Assembly (NCBI GenBank): GCA_030603385.1
Contig: JAUVXW010000002.1
Span: 1-64,000, forward strand
DNA length: 64,000 bases
Direction of reading: 5' to 3'
Source of the DNA: Promethearchaeota archaeon
GTDB lineage: Archaea > Asgardarchaeota > Lokiarchaeia > Sigyniarchaeales > SOKP01
The position numbers and the translations under genes were made by a program. How positions within the stretch are numbered: position 1 is the stretch's first letter; each line of letters begins with the position of its first letter. A model generated the notes under the pieces. The model was not told the origin of the DNA. It saw only the letters and a list, made by a program, of their open reading frames with translations, and searched no databases. This document shows, one piece after another, positions 1-8,835 of this stretch.

Positions 1-75
1 GGGGGGCAAATTCTAGTAGAATCTAAAGGAAGAAATAAAGGTACTGAATTCAAAATTAAACTTTTAAAAAAATAA
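1..75 (+). CDS. Sensor histidine kinase, C-terminal tail (partial, cut by window start)
   Basis: The first 24 codons followed by TAA read GGQILVES...KGTEFKIKLLKK. This matches the last strand pair of a HATPase_c domain, where the G2-box glycines lead into the usual I-x-VES-x(n)-KGT-x-F-x-I-x-L ending. The kinase therefore ends at base 75 and its sensor, dimerisation and most of its ATPase domain lie outside the window. Its receiver partner cannot be named. The 172 bases to the next gene are AT-rich and hold no further frame I can support. Confidence 0.6.
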   Translation, partial: GGQILVESKGRNKGTEFKIKLLKK

Positions 76-247
76 TTGTATTTTAATCCTTCCAACTTAT
101 AATCCACTTATTTACCATTTCCATGAATAAAAGACGTTATAAATTTTCGTGATAAAAAATTGGTCTTGATTTGTACTAAAACTTGGAAATTCTAATAATG
201 AAATCATTAGCTTAAACCTTTTAAGTTAATGAATAAATGATAAAATT

Positions 248-1201
248 ATGAAAAAAGTATATTATATTCTGATATATACTGTCTTACTATTATTGACTCT
301 TTGGGTTCTTTATTTTTCTGGCTGGCAACAATTAATTATAATCCTAGTAATAATTAATGTGATAATATATGCTGCGAGGAAACCATTGAATGGACTAGCA
401 GCCATTTTTTTTAAGGAACGTAAGAGATATAAAGTAATAATATCGTTAACTATTAACCTAATCTGGATCATTTTTTTATTCTGGTTATTGTTAAGTATCT
501 CAACCGAACTTTTTATCGCAATCATTTCATTTTTGATAGTAGCAATTGCATTAAATTTTAGAAATGTAATAAATAATATAGTTTCAGGAATACTTTTACT
601 TGCTACTGAGCAATTTGAAATCGGTGATTTAATTGAAACAAATAAGATTCAAGGAGTTGTTACGGAAATTAATTTAAATTACTTAAAAATTAGGGAATTT
701 GATGGAATAAATGTTATTTTACCTAATAGTAGTGCATATGGATCGACAAAAATACAATTTACACATAGTAAATTCAAGATTTTTAAACCAAAGGATAAGA
801 CCGAATTCGCAAATAAAAAATATTATCGTAAATATTTAAAGACGATAAATAAGATTCTTGCAGCCAAAATAAAAACAACTAAATACGTTAAACAAATTGA
901 AATTCCCGGAAGGGTATCTCCTGATAATCTCGTTTTGAAAACATCTAAAGTTTTTGATAGGTATGAACCTATTTTTGGTAAACGTCCTGATTACTCTATA
1001 GACACCACCAGATATGGAAGAGTTCGAATCAATCTCTATATTATGTCAGATAAACCTACTATAGTAACTAATTATATAGATTCATTATTGAGAGATTTAG
1101 TTTATGAATTGTTTTCTGATGAAATATATAAAGATTGGAAAAAACCTAAAAGTAAAACTCCTGTAGAACTAAAATCTAAAAAGAAAGAGGTGAAAAAATA
1201 A
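248..1201 (+). CDS. MscS-family mechanosensitive channel
   Basis: Small-conductance mechanosensitive channel of the inner membrane, expected to open under membrane tension and release solutes. Hydrophobic segments lie at about residues 5-24, 28-44, 63-83 and 87-116; the last is the pore helix running into the MscS beta domain. The family motif is visible around residues 104-155 (FRNVINNIVSG, then FEIGDLIE, then the NxxxGxVxEI and LPNS strands). At 317 aa it is close to the usual size. Its TAA stop overlaps the ATG of a second MscS-type gene (TAATG at 1199-1203), so the two are surely co-translated. The C-terminal tail is lysine-rich. Confidence 0.85.
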   Translation: MKKVYYILIYTVLLLLTLWVLYFSGWQQLIIILVIINVIIYAARKPLNGLAAIFFKERKRYKVIISLTINLIWIIFLFWLLLSISTELFIAIISFLIVAIALNFRNVINNIVSGILLLATEQFEIGDLIETNKIQGVVTEINLNYLKIREFDGINVILPNSSAYGSTKIQFTHSKFKIFKPKDKTEFANKKYYRKYLKTINKILAAKIKTTKYVKQIEIPGRVSPDNLVLKTSKVFDRYEPIFGKRPDYSIDTTRYGRVRINLYIMSDKPTIVTNYIDSLLRDLVYELFSDEIYKDWKKPKSKTPVELKSKKKEVKK

Positions 1202-2103
1202 TGGCGTTATTTAGAACCGATCTCGAAGCATTATTGTTTGTAATTATTATTGGTGGTAGTCTCTATCTTATAAATTTCATTATGGGCTTTTTGATTGGCA
1301 GAATTAAGAAAATTCTTCCAGCAAATAAGAATAAAATAAAGTTTATAATAAGATTGGTTTCAATTATCTTGTTTTTATATTTTTTAATCGAAGGATTTCC
1401 CTCTTTTACTACAATTCCTCCTGAATATACGGTGTTAATTACGGGAGCAGCAAGCACGGCTTTAGCCTTTGCAACAAGCGAAATTTTTTCCAATTTTATC
1501 TGTGGGATTTTGATTTGGTTAGTGGATCCATTTGATCTAGGAGATATTGTCAATATCAAGGGTTATCAAGGAATCATAAAATCAACTACTCTTACAAATA
1601 TTACAATTGAGACTTTCGATAGAATTATTGTGCAAATATCCAATTCTGACGTATTATCTTCCCCTATTCTAAATTATACAATTAAATTGAAAAGGAAGAA
1701 AAATTTCTTCCGGTTTAAAAGACAAATTCAATTTCCTCAAGATATTGGACACGCACGACTTGATATTGATGAATATAATGAAGAAATGCGTAAAAAAGAA
1801 GAGAATGAATTAAGAGAATTTCATCATTTAGTTTTAGAAAAAGACCAATCAGAGATTTTTTCATTTACATTTTCAATGCGTGTACCCTATGAACGATTTA
1901 GGATTAAAGTAGATAAAATAGAAAAAATCTGCATAAAATATAAAGAAATTTTTGACTATACCCCAAAATTTCATATATTTAATTTCAGTAATGAAATCTC
2001 TGTGAAATTTCGTATTTTAACTCTAGATTCTGATAAGTTACTCAATTATCAAGCAGAATTTGTAGATAATTTGTACAAGATAATTCTAAGTAAAGAATCA
2101 TAA
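1201..2103 (+). CDS. MscS-family mechanosensitive channel, second copy
   Basis: Second MscS-type channel, 300 aa, starting inside the stop codon of the first. Membrane segments lie at about residues 8-32, 48-64 and 77-107, followed by the beta-domain motif (FSNFICGILIW, FDLGDIVNI, then GIIKSTTLTNITIETFD). The two channels are clearly paralogous in layout but diverged in sequence, so they may form hetero-oligomers or respond to different tension thresholds; that is inference. The cytoplasmic C-terminal half carries a charged coiled stretch (about residues 185-220) that the first copy lacks. Confidence 0.85.
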   Translation: MALFRTDLEALLFVIIIGGSLYLINFIMGFLIGRIKKILPANKNKIKFIIRLVSIILFLYFLIEGFPSFTTIPPEYTVLITGAASTALAFATSEIFSNFICGILIWLVDPFDLGDIVNIKGYQGIIKSTTLTNITIETFDRIIVQISNSDVLSSPILNYTIKLKRKKNFFRFKRQIQFPQDIGHARLDIDEYNEEMRKKEENELREFHHLVLEKDQSEIFSFTFSMRVPYERFRIKVDKIEKICIKYKEIFDYTPKFHIFNFSNEISVKFRILTLDSDKLLNYQAEFVDNLYKIILSKES

Positions 2104-2137
2104 ATTTAAATTTTCTTTTTTCCAGTATCACTTTTAA

Positions 2138-2245
2138 ATAATTAATTCAGAACATCAATTAGCAAATATATCTTTATATGATTGTTTTAGTGATTTAATT
2201 AAATTAAATCAAATTGGCTTTGATGGTGATAAATACTACTTAAAC
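2138..2245 (+). pseudogene. Remnant tail of an HNH-family paralogue, fused in frame to the next gene
   Basis: The frame of the following HNH gene is open upstream from base 2138 and encodes SEHQLANISLYDCFSDLIKLN...GDKYYLN. This lines up with the last 35 residues of the HNH protein itself (SEHKLIEGTL...LMKLD...DGKYYLN). The unit is thus the C-terminal end of a lost tandem copy that has lost its own stop and runs into the surviving copy. There is no ATG in this stretch, so it is probably not translated. Confidence 0.6.
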
Positions 2246-2989
2246 GTGAATTTTGATTATAGAAACTTGAATTCTCAAATAATTAATGAAGCTTTAAAGT
2301 CAAATAAAAGTATTAATCAATATGATGATATTGAAGTAGTAAAGAAATCAATCAAAAAAATAAACTGGGATAGCATTTCCAATTGGACGGTAGAGTATAG
2401 ACAGAACCAATTTGCTGATTATACTTATTTTGATGTAAATCCTAGACTTGACTGTTCAAAATCAAATCCTCTATATCTACATAAAAAATGGATTGAACAT
2501 ATTATAAAAGATAGTAGATTTAATTTAACAGACTCAAGATTAGGAAAATTATGTGGGATCTCAAGAGATTCAGTCAGGTATTATCGTAGAAAATTCAATA
2601 TTAAAGGAAAGGAAGATTGGGGCTATAAACGATTTATTAACAATGGTAAGTGGTGGATCAAAGTCCCTGAAGATTACGGAAATCCAATTGCAGAGAGAGA
2701 AAAAGGATATCTGTTAGAACACAGATATATCATTGAGTGTTATTTGCGAGAACATCGTGAATTAGAAATTTCAAAAAGATCCTTAAATAGTGACGGATAC
2801 TTGTATTCTGATTGTGTAATTCACCATATTAATTTTGATCCATTAGATAATAGGTTAGAGAATTTATGGATTTGTGAGAATGAAAGTGAACATAAATTAA
2901 TTGAGGGAACATTATTGAAATTAGTTGAAGAACTAATGAAATTAGACCTTATTTTTTTTTCTGATGGTAAATATTATCTAAATTGTTGA
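2246..2989 (+). CDS. HTH plus HNH endonuclease-like protein
   Basis: Likely DNA-binding endonuclease of the phage or homing-type HNH group. Residues about 95-120 form a helix-turn-helix-like segment (DSRLGKLCGISRDSVRYYRRKF). The C-terminal half carries the HNH core: EHR at 158-160, the HH-x-N at 193-196, the DNRLENL loop at 201-207 and a final SEH at 214-216. The only start in the region is GTG at 2246 and it sits directly after a duplicated tail of the same protein, so the real N-terminus is uncertain. Such genes are often mobile; no intron, terminal repeat or target duplication was seen around it. Function as an active nuclease is inferred from motif only. Confidence 0.6.
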   Translation: MNFDYRNLNSQIINEALKSNKSINQYDDIEVVKKSIKKINWDSISNWTVEYRQNQFADYTYFDVNPRLDCSKSNPLYLHKKWIEHIIKDSRFNLTDSRLGKLCGISRDSVRYYRRKFNIKGKEDWGYKRFINNGKWWIKVPEDYGNPIAEREKGYLLEHRYIIECYLREHRELEISKRSLNSDGYLYSDCVIHHINFDPLDNRLENLWICENESEHKLIEGTLLKLVEELMKLDLIFFSDGKYYLNC

Positions 2990-3028
2990 AATTATAATAA
3001 ACCTTCACAATTTCCTATTTTAATCTAA

Positions 3029-3244
3029 GAAAATTTAATTCTATTATTAATAGCTTTCCACGGTGCTAAAGAAACTATGTCACGAGATGAGATCAAAAAT
3101 ACTACGGGAATCGGAGGTGCTTTCGTACTCCGTTCTGTTCAGGAATTAGATAAGGTTGGACTATTGGAATATGATATGGATACTAGTACTGCTAAATTAA
3201 AAGAACGCTTATTTCCCAAAAAAGCATTGGAAGAAAAAAAGTAG
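3029..3244 (+). pseudogene. Winged-helix fragment (about 70 codons, no clear start)
   Basis: An open frame from 3029 to the TAG at 3242-3244 reads like a winged-helix DNA-binding domain: a first helix (ENLILLLIAFHG), a helix with SRDEIKNTTGI, a recognition helix (FVLRSVQELDKVGLLEYD) and a short charged tail. There is no start codon before the first helix; the first ATG (3077) would delete it. It is either a tiny protein of 55 aa from 3077 or, more likely, the remains of a transcription regulator whose upstream part was lost with the neighbouring HNH duplication. Confidence 0.45.
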
Positions 3245-3268
3245 AATTTCTTATAATTTACTATATTT

Positions 3269-4315
3269 TTATTTAGTAATAACCATCTCGTGAAGTGTGT
3301 TTCCTTTTTCTATGTAAGATTTCCCATCAATATGAATATTAAGTTGAAATTTAGAATTTAATCGAAAATAACCTGGTTTTAATTTTAAGAGATTTTTTGC
3401 TAAGAAACGTGTAATGGGGCCTAATTCGTAAAGTAAATTAGTAGCGTCGATTATCTCTTGAACATTGAGGATTATTTTATTACTATCACCAAAATTAAAG
3501 GTCAAAACTTTAGGATATTTATTTCCAGCTTTTTCATTATATTCAAAATCATCTTGAAACATTTCATATTCACCTGTACTAAGGATTACGTTTTCGTTTT
3601 TAGCAATCATAAGAATTTGTATTGGATAATTATCCATTTTTTTATTGCATTTAATATAGGCAAAAATGACTGTAAAATTATCTGAATATATCCTTCCCCA
3701 ATACCAATAATCAATTATCAAAGCAAAATTAAAATTTAGCCAATTATGATCATGATATCCAATACCTTTTACTTGAATAGTATCGTTGTTAACCTTTATA
3801 GTTCCTTCAACATCTGCTCGAGGTAGAGCTATAACCCAACCAAATTGATTTGACTTTCCAAACTCAATATAGCCTTTTCCTGGCTTCCAACCATGAACTT
3901 TAGCAGTATATTTTAGATGAAACCCATATTCACCTTCATCTAAGAAAACTTCATACGTTGGAAATTCATTGTTAGAATAATCAACTTTTATATAATTTTT
4001 ACCAATTTGTACATTGGATAAATCATGAGAAGCTTTAAGATCAGAATGAAGAAAATCGATTACTTTCTGTATTTTCTCTCCATTGGGCTTATAAATCGTA
4101 ATCTCTATACCTGTTTTCCCTGTTCGTTCGTGTTTTGCTCGAAAAAATCCTACTACGGTATATCCATTATCAAGACGGGCATCAAAATACCACCATTCTC
4201 TGGTTCCTTTCTTGTCCATATCGATGTGTAATGCATCATCTTTTGGTTTGATTGGTTTAATTTGGTCATCCTTTCTACCTGGTCCTAACCAGGCTTCTTT
4301 AATTTTTGTACTCAT
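3269..4315 (-). CDS. Lipocalin-like CrtC/AttH-family protein
   Basis: 348 aa in the family of hydroxyneurosporene synthase (CrtC) and AttH, two tandem lipocalin-type barrels that handle hydrophobic substrates, often adding water to a double bond. Signature positions are visible: REWWYFDARLDNGY near the N-terminus, GYHDHNW in the middle and the DYWYWGRIY strand after it. The exact reaction in this organism is unknown; a lipid or isoprenoid substrate fits the neighbouring lipid genes. A start six codons upstream (4333) is possible, but MSTKIKEAWLGPG at 4315 is the better family N-terminus. It is transcribed in the same direction as the SCP2/FAD-oxidase/HdrD operon upstream of it. Confidence 0.65.
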   Translation of the reverse strand: MSTKIKEAWLGPGRKDDQIKPIKPKDDALHIDMDKKGTREWWYFDARLDNGYTVVGFFRAKHERTGKTGIEITIYKPNGEKIQKVIDFLHSDLKASHDLSNVQIGKNYIKVDYSNNEFPTYEVFLDEGEYGFHLKYTAKVHGWKPGKGYIEFGKSNQFGWVIALPRADVEGTIKVNNDTIQVKGIGYHDHNWLNFNFALIIDYWYWGRIYSDNFTVIFAYIKCNKKMDNYPIQILMIAKNENVILSTGEYEMFQDDFEYNEKAGNKYPKVLTFNFGDSNKIILNVQEIIDATNLLYELGPITRFLAKNLLKLKPGYFRLNSKFQLNIHIDGKSYIEKGNTLHEMVITK

Positions 4316-4358
4316 AATAAATCTTTTTCTCAAAACTTATTTTTAATTAATATAAAAT

Positions 4359-4763
4359 CTACGTTAAAAATTTAAATATTTTCAATAATATAAGCAATTT
4401 TCTGATTCCACGCATTTTTATTTTACGGGTTAACCACTTTTTAGCGACTCCAAATAGTGAAAGTCGATTCATAGCAATAGCAAGGAAAGTTTGGGTATCC
4501 ATCTCTAAAAAAGCGTCCCACCCTACCTTTCGCTTTTTCAAATTTTCTTTTGGTTTATTTGGAACGCTCTCAACTCTTACTAATCCCTTATCAACTATAA
4601 TAATTGCTGCATGATTTAAGTTCAAAGCATTTAAGAGAATTTTAACTTTAAGATTTTTAAATTTTTCTTGAAACTTCTTGTTTTCATTTAGAGGTGTTAG
4701 GATGCTATTGATTAGGACTGCGAAACCCCTTATTTTTTTATTTTCTTGGTTTGATTCTACCAT
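4359..4763 (-). CDS. SCP2-like lipid-binding protein
   Basis: 134 aa resembling a sterol-carrier-protein-2 domain: a first helical part, central strands (NHAAIIIVDKGLVRVESV), then a helix with a W-DAFLEMD pattern and an amphipathic C-terminal helix. In that family the fold forms a tunnel for acyl chains or acyl-CoA. The open frame extends upstream into the FAD oxidase gene, but the ATG at 4763 lies 26 bases after that gene's stop and gives the right family length. Third gene of an operon with an HdrD-like protein and an FAD oxidase, which suggests that the oxidoreductase acts on a lipid-like substrate. Assignment is by pattern and moderately secure. Confidence 0.5.
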   Translation of the reverse strand: MVESNQENKKIRGFAVLINSILTPLNENKKFQEKFKNLKVKILLNALNLNHAAIIIVDKGLVRVESVPNKPKENLKKRKVGWDAFLEMDTQTFLAIAMNRLSLFGVAKKWLTRKIKMRGIRKLLILLKIFKFLT

Positions 4764-4788
4764 GCTAATGCTCTTGATCTCATTGTTT

Positions 4789-6357
4789 TTATTTGTTTTG
4801 TGGTGAAATATAAAATCCAGAATCAGAAATATTATTTGGGTCAAATACTTCCTTAATCTTTCTTAACCATATATGATAATTTGACATGTGGGGTCCAAAA
4901 AGTTCATGCATTCGGTTTCCCTCAACAAAAAAGGGAGCACCAAGATGTCTGACTAAATCCAATTGATTACTTCTATCCATATATTCAGCCATTCCTTCAA
5001 CACTCTGTTCATCTGTTTGATCAAACATCGTCGGGGATTCCATATGAAAATAATGCCCTGATTCGTATGAAGTCATCCATGTACCCTCACCAAAATCGTT
5101 AGCAATTACGCCTTTCTTAATATACTCCTGTTTTAAAGAGATATTTGATTTTGTGCTTCGAAGGCATACGGCTGCTGTATCAGCAACTCCCTTTGAAGAT
5201 TGAAAACCTCCTGTTGCGATAAAACCATGTAATCCTAAATTTGAACGAAGGGCTTCAGCATAAAATATTGGATTGGGGGTATAAATTTTTCCGATAATAT
5301 TTTTTAAGTTTAATTCTTCTAGTAAGAGATCCATTACTTTCTGTTTATATCCAAATTCTCGTTTTGTACGAGCAACTATTAATACAACTAACGGTGTTTT
5401 CATCCTTCCTATTGCCATTTTATCCATTAAACTTTCAATTGAATTGGAAAATATTGCCATAACCGCAAAACCAGATAAATAACTACACATAAATGAAATT
5501 TCTTCCTCTTCAACACTCAACATTGTAGATTCGAGTTTCTTAAAATTTCCACAATCCATAACGTATAATTTCATAAAATCTGGGATTTCAAAATCATAGT
5601 TAGGGGAATATCCTTTAACCTTAAAATCTATTTTACAAGGATACGGAAACAGCTTTACTGCAACTTTAGTAAAAACTCCGAGCCCAGATTTAGTGCCTGC
5701 CCATCCTCTCATGATACCTCTTAATGATGGACCAGGACCATCTCCATGATACCAATCAGGATTATTTTTTAGACCATAAGACCCTAGTCTCATAATCTCA
5801 CTATCGGGTAATACCCATTCTACAGCTAAGACGTTTCTTGCACTATGTCCTGTAGAAGGAGAAGTAAACCCTGGACCATTCATGCTCGTAGCGCTAGCTA
5901 ATGGAGAAACCATTGGACCTGCACCAGGCATATGGCAATTAAGGCCATATTTCATTATTTCAACTTGAAGCTGGGCCCCACTCACATATGGTTCAATAAC
6001 TGCATAGAGGTTTTTCTCATCAATTTTAATAATTTTATTCATACGGCGGAGATCTATAATGATAGAATTATCTGAAGATGGCTGATTCCAAGGTCCTAAA
6101 CCAGTAGATTGTGCTTTAAAAATTATACTATACTTATTACATAATTTCACTATGCCTTGGACTTCTTCTGTAGATGATGGTAAGACGACCGCTTTAGGTA
6201 TCGGGGAGAATGGTATTGGTTCTTTACCATCTATATAATTAAAAATTTCCATACACCAATTATAGGCATAGACATTAGTTATAACATCACCATCATCAAT
6301 ATTTTCCACGCCAACAACTGCTTCAAATTCTTTAAGAATTTCTTTCTCCAGGACCAT
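4789..6357 (-). CDS. FAD-linked oxidase (GlcD / VAO type)
   Basis: 522 aa flavoprotein of the vanillyl-alcohol oxidase superfamily (glycolate oxidase GlcD, 4-cresol dehydrogenase, alkyl-DHAP synthase). The FAD-binding domain covers about residues 45-235: PKAVVLPSSTEEVQ, then IIIDLRRMNKI, then the diphosphate-binding PMVSPLASATSMNGPG segment and the GTKSGLGVFTKVAVKLFP strand. The C-terminus has the usual FDPNNI motif. Its start directly follows the stop of the HdrD-like gene (6358), so the two are translationally coupled. FAD oxidase plus CCG-domain Fe-S partner is a known pairing for lactate, glycolate or other 2-hydroxyacid dehydrogenases; the substrate cannot be read from sequence. Confidence 0.85.
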   Translation of the reverse strand: MVLEKEILKEFEAVVGVENIDDGDVITNVYAYNWCMEIFNYIDGKEPIPFSPIPKAVVLPSSTEEVQGIVKLCNKYSIIFKAQSTGLGPWNQPSSDNSIIIDLRRMNKIIKIDEKNLYAVIEPYVSGAQLQVEIMKYGLNCHMPGAGPMVSPLASATSMNGPGFTSPSTGHSARNVLAVEWVLPDSEIMRLGSYGLKNNPDWYHGDGPGPSLRGIMRGWAGTKSGLGVFTKVAVKLFPYPCKIDFKVKGYSPNYDFEIPDFMKLYVMDCGNFKKLESTMLSVEEEEISFMCSYLSGFAVMAIFSNSIESLMDKMAIGRMKTPLVVLIVARTKREFGYKQKVMDLLLEELNLKNIIGKIYTPNPIFYAEALRSNLGLHGFIATGGFQSSKGVADTAAVCLRSTKSNISLKQEYIKKGVIANDFGEGTWMTSYESGHYFHMESPTMFDQTDEQSVEGMAEYMDRSNQLDLVRHLGAPFFVEGNRMHELFGPHMSNYHIWLRKIKEVFDPNNISDSGFYISPQNK

Positions 6358-7662
6358 TTATGTAACCTCCGTTGATGATTCTTTAACAGTTTTAGGTGGC
6401 GAATCAAGTGCCATTAATAATAACTCACTTATATCATAAAATCTTAAACTAGAACCTCTTTCATTTATTCCATCTTTTAAATTTGTTGAACAAAAAGGAC
6501 ATGCGGAAGCTATTATTTCTGCTCCAGTATCTTCGGCTTCTTCAATCCGAGTTACTGCTGTCTTAATGGCAAACTCTGGAAATGCTGATTTTACACCACC
6601 CCCAGCACCGCAACAATATGAAAATTCTTTGTTCCTTTCCATTTCAACAAATTTTAACCCCGGTATTTTCTTTAACACTTCTCTTGGAACTTCATAAATT
6701 CCATTTGTTCCACATCTTTTAGGTTTTTCAGGTATATTAATGGATATTAAAGGCATTAATTCTAAAACTTCCCCATCCCATCCATCATATTGTTCCGAAT
6801 TACGCCCTAAATGACAAGGATCGTGATATGTCACGGTATAAGGAACTTGGTTATTTAATTGTAATTTAGAACTTGCGATTAAATCATTATACAATTCAGT
6901 AGTGTGAAATACTTTAAAATTGTAATCCCTTTCTAAAGGATAATTTACTTTAAAGGTATTATAACAACCCGCACAACTAAAAACAACAGTTTCAATTCCT
7001 TCCTTCTCAATAATATCAATGTTCTTGTTTAATTGTCCTATAAATGAATCTTTATCTCCAGTTCTTAGAACAGGACTGCCACAGCAAAATTCATCACCAT
7101 CAAGAATTTTAAATGAATAATTAGCAGCATTCAATACACGAGCAGTCGCAATTGCTATTTCTTTTCTCCTGTAAGAAGAAGTGCATCCTACAAAATATAG
7201 TGTCTTTGCATTAGGATCAATCTTTATATCTTTTGGGAGCCAATCTATTCTTTTTTCATGAGGTTCATTATATGGATTATGATTATTCTTCACAGCTTCA
7301 ATATATTGTTGCTGTTTTGGCATTGGTCCATATCCCAAAGAAACTAGCTTTTCTCTGAGTTTGATTATAATTTCAAGTGGTTCTAAAGTGTTTAAAAACT
7401 TACAAGATACTGCACAACCCCCACATTCGGTACATTTATATACTATATCCCGTAATTCTTCGGAAGGTTGAATTCTTCCCATTTCTAAAGCAAGGGCTAA
7501 AATAATACGTCCACCTCCACTATATACATGATAATTAAATAGATCTATAGATGGACATATAGTAGCGTATTTTTGACTTTTAATTTGTAGTTGCGGAATC
7601 CACTTACATATTGAGCAGCGGAGACAGCGTTTTATCATTTCCTGATATTCTTGTTCTTTCAC
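6358..7662 (-). CDS. HdrD-like Fe-S protein with two CCG domains
   Basis: 434 aa electron-transfer subunit. The N-terminus has two 4Fe-4S sites: C13-C16-C19 with a remote C36, and the regular C77-x2-C80-x2-C83-x3-C87. Two CCG (DUF3483-type) domains follow: C160, CC193-194, C230/C233, and C283, CC350-351, C388/C391. This is the layout of heterodisulfide reductase HdrD, GlpC and GlcF. First gene of an operon with an FAD oxidase and an SCP2-like protein, so electrons probably pass from the flavin through this protein to a thiol or quinone-like acceptor. No HdrE-type membrane subunit is nearby. The first cluster has an unusual long gap before its last cysteine. Confidence 0.88.
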   Translation of the reverse strand: MKEQEYQEMIKRCLRCSICKWIPQLQIKSQKYATICPSIDLFNYHVYSGGGRIILALALEMGRIQPSEELRDIVYKCTECGGCAVSCKFLNTLEPLEIIIKLREKLVSLGYGPMPKQQQYIEAVKNNHNPYNEPHEKRIDWLPKDIKIDPNAKTLYFVGCTSSYRRKEIAIATARVLNAANYSFKILDGDEFCCGSPVLRTGDKDSFIGQLNKNIDIIEKEGIETVVFSCAGCYNTFKVNYPLERDYNFKVFHTTELYNDLIASSKLQLNNQVPYTVTYHDPCHLGRNSEQYDGWDGEVLELMPLISINIPEKPKRCGTNGIYEVPREVLKKIPGLKFVEMERNKEFSYCCGAGGGVKSAFPEFAIKTAVTRIEEAEDTGAEIIASACPFCSTNLKDGINERGSSLRFYDISELLLMALDSPPKTVKESSTEVT

Positions 7663-7833
7663 TGAGGTAGAAACTCCCCTAATATTTCTCAGAGATCATT
7701 AATTTTAAATGGTAAATGACTCAATTTTAATGAAATAATGTAATTATTAATTGAATAAAATAGTATCTATTAACCATTTCAAGTACGATTTTTAAATAAG
7801 TATTAATTCAGATTGAGATTAATTTCAAGAAAT

Positions 7834-8706
7834 CTATTCAATTTCTAATAATTGCTCCCAATATTCTTTTACATTCCACTCTTTATTTACCTTTATTTTA
7901 GATGCGATTTTGCTAAGAACATCTCTAATCATTTTCGATTGTAAATAATGAGAATTGGGAGTAATTGCACAAAGCATAAATGTTCCTGCTTCGTCTTGCG
8001 AATTATCCCCCATTTTATCCACTAATGCATAAGCATCTACTAAATCTCTTACCACTCTGAGTGTAAATTGGCTTGATTCTGACAGTTCTTCGAATTTATA
8101 CATTTTTATTAGTGTAGAATATAATTGAGAAGTGAGATCTTTGAGATTAAGTGAAGGAATTTCATTTTTTGGATAATAATCCTTTAATACTGGTTCAGAT
8201 TCGTTATTCCAAGTCATATAAAAGATATAAAAGAAATCAGCTCTCCTATGTTTCTTTAGAGATGGTTCTTCAAATTTCAATATTTCTTTTAATTCCTCTT
8301 CTAAAATCTTGGAATCTTTACTAATTTTAATGTGTTTTTTTAAAGTTTTTTTGATTCTTTTCAATAATTCTTTAGCTTTAAATGGTTTGGTGATGTAATC
8401 ATCTGCTCCAAGCATTTTACCGAATCTTACGTCATCAGGTTCAGCTTTACCTGATAAAAAGAAGAAAGGAATCCTTGACCATTCAGAATTTTCAGCTACC
8501 TTCATGTAGAAGTCATAACCATCCATTTCTGGCATTAATATATCACTTATTATAAGATCTGGTAGAAATTCAATATTCGAGAGAATTTCTAATCCTTCTT
8601 TCCCATTGAAAGCAGAAATTAATTTAAAATCATTCATTTCCATGAATATTTTTAAATTTTGGACAAGCACATCATCAGCTTCGACTAAAAAGACAGTAGG
8701 TTCCAT
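7834..8706 (-). CDS. Response regulator: REC domain fused to a longin-like domain
   Basis: 290 aa. Residues 1-125 form a CheY-type receiver: acidic pair at 11-12, phospho-acceptor D55 in ISDILMPEMDG, S85 and K107 in TKPF. The rest is not a known DNA-binding output. After a charged linker, residues about 155-290 begin with a FFYIFYMTW strand followed by a YYPKN turn, then helices, and end with an FMLCAITP strand and a long helix. This is like longin/roadblock-type domains that in Asgard archaea and eukaryotes bind small GTPases. The output assignment is a guess from pattern; the receiver is certain. Single gene, not next to a kinase in the window. Confidence 0.7.
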   Translation of the reverse strand: MEPTVFLVEADDVLVQNLKIFMEMNDFKLISAFNGKEGLEILSNIEFLPDLIISDILMPEMDGYDFYMKVAENSEWSRIPFFFLSGKAEPDDVRFGKMLGADDYITKPFKAKELLKRIKKTLKKHIKISKDSKILEEELKEILKFEEPSLKKHRRADFFYIFYMTWNNESEPVLKDYYPKNEIPSLNLKDLTSQLYSTLIKMYKFEELSESSQFTLRVVRDLVDAYALVDKMGDNSQDEAGTFMLCAITPNSHYLQSKMIRDVLSKIASKIKVNKEWNVKEYWEQLLEIE

Positions 8707-8835
8707 AATTAATAACTCTGTTATTTAAAATTGCAATAATAAGACTCCTCTATAATAAAAGAATAAATATTTAACATTTGTGAAAATGAAAATCTTTTAA
8801 ATACTAATGGTTTAAATTTGGATCAAATCTCCAAA

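Noticed and set aside
2246..2989. Group I intron or inserted mobile element around the HNH gene
   Set aside because: No interrupted gene, terminal inverted repeat or target duplication could be found at either side.
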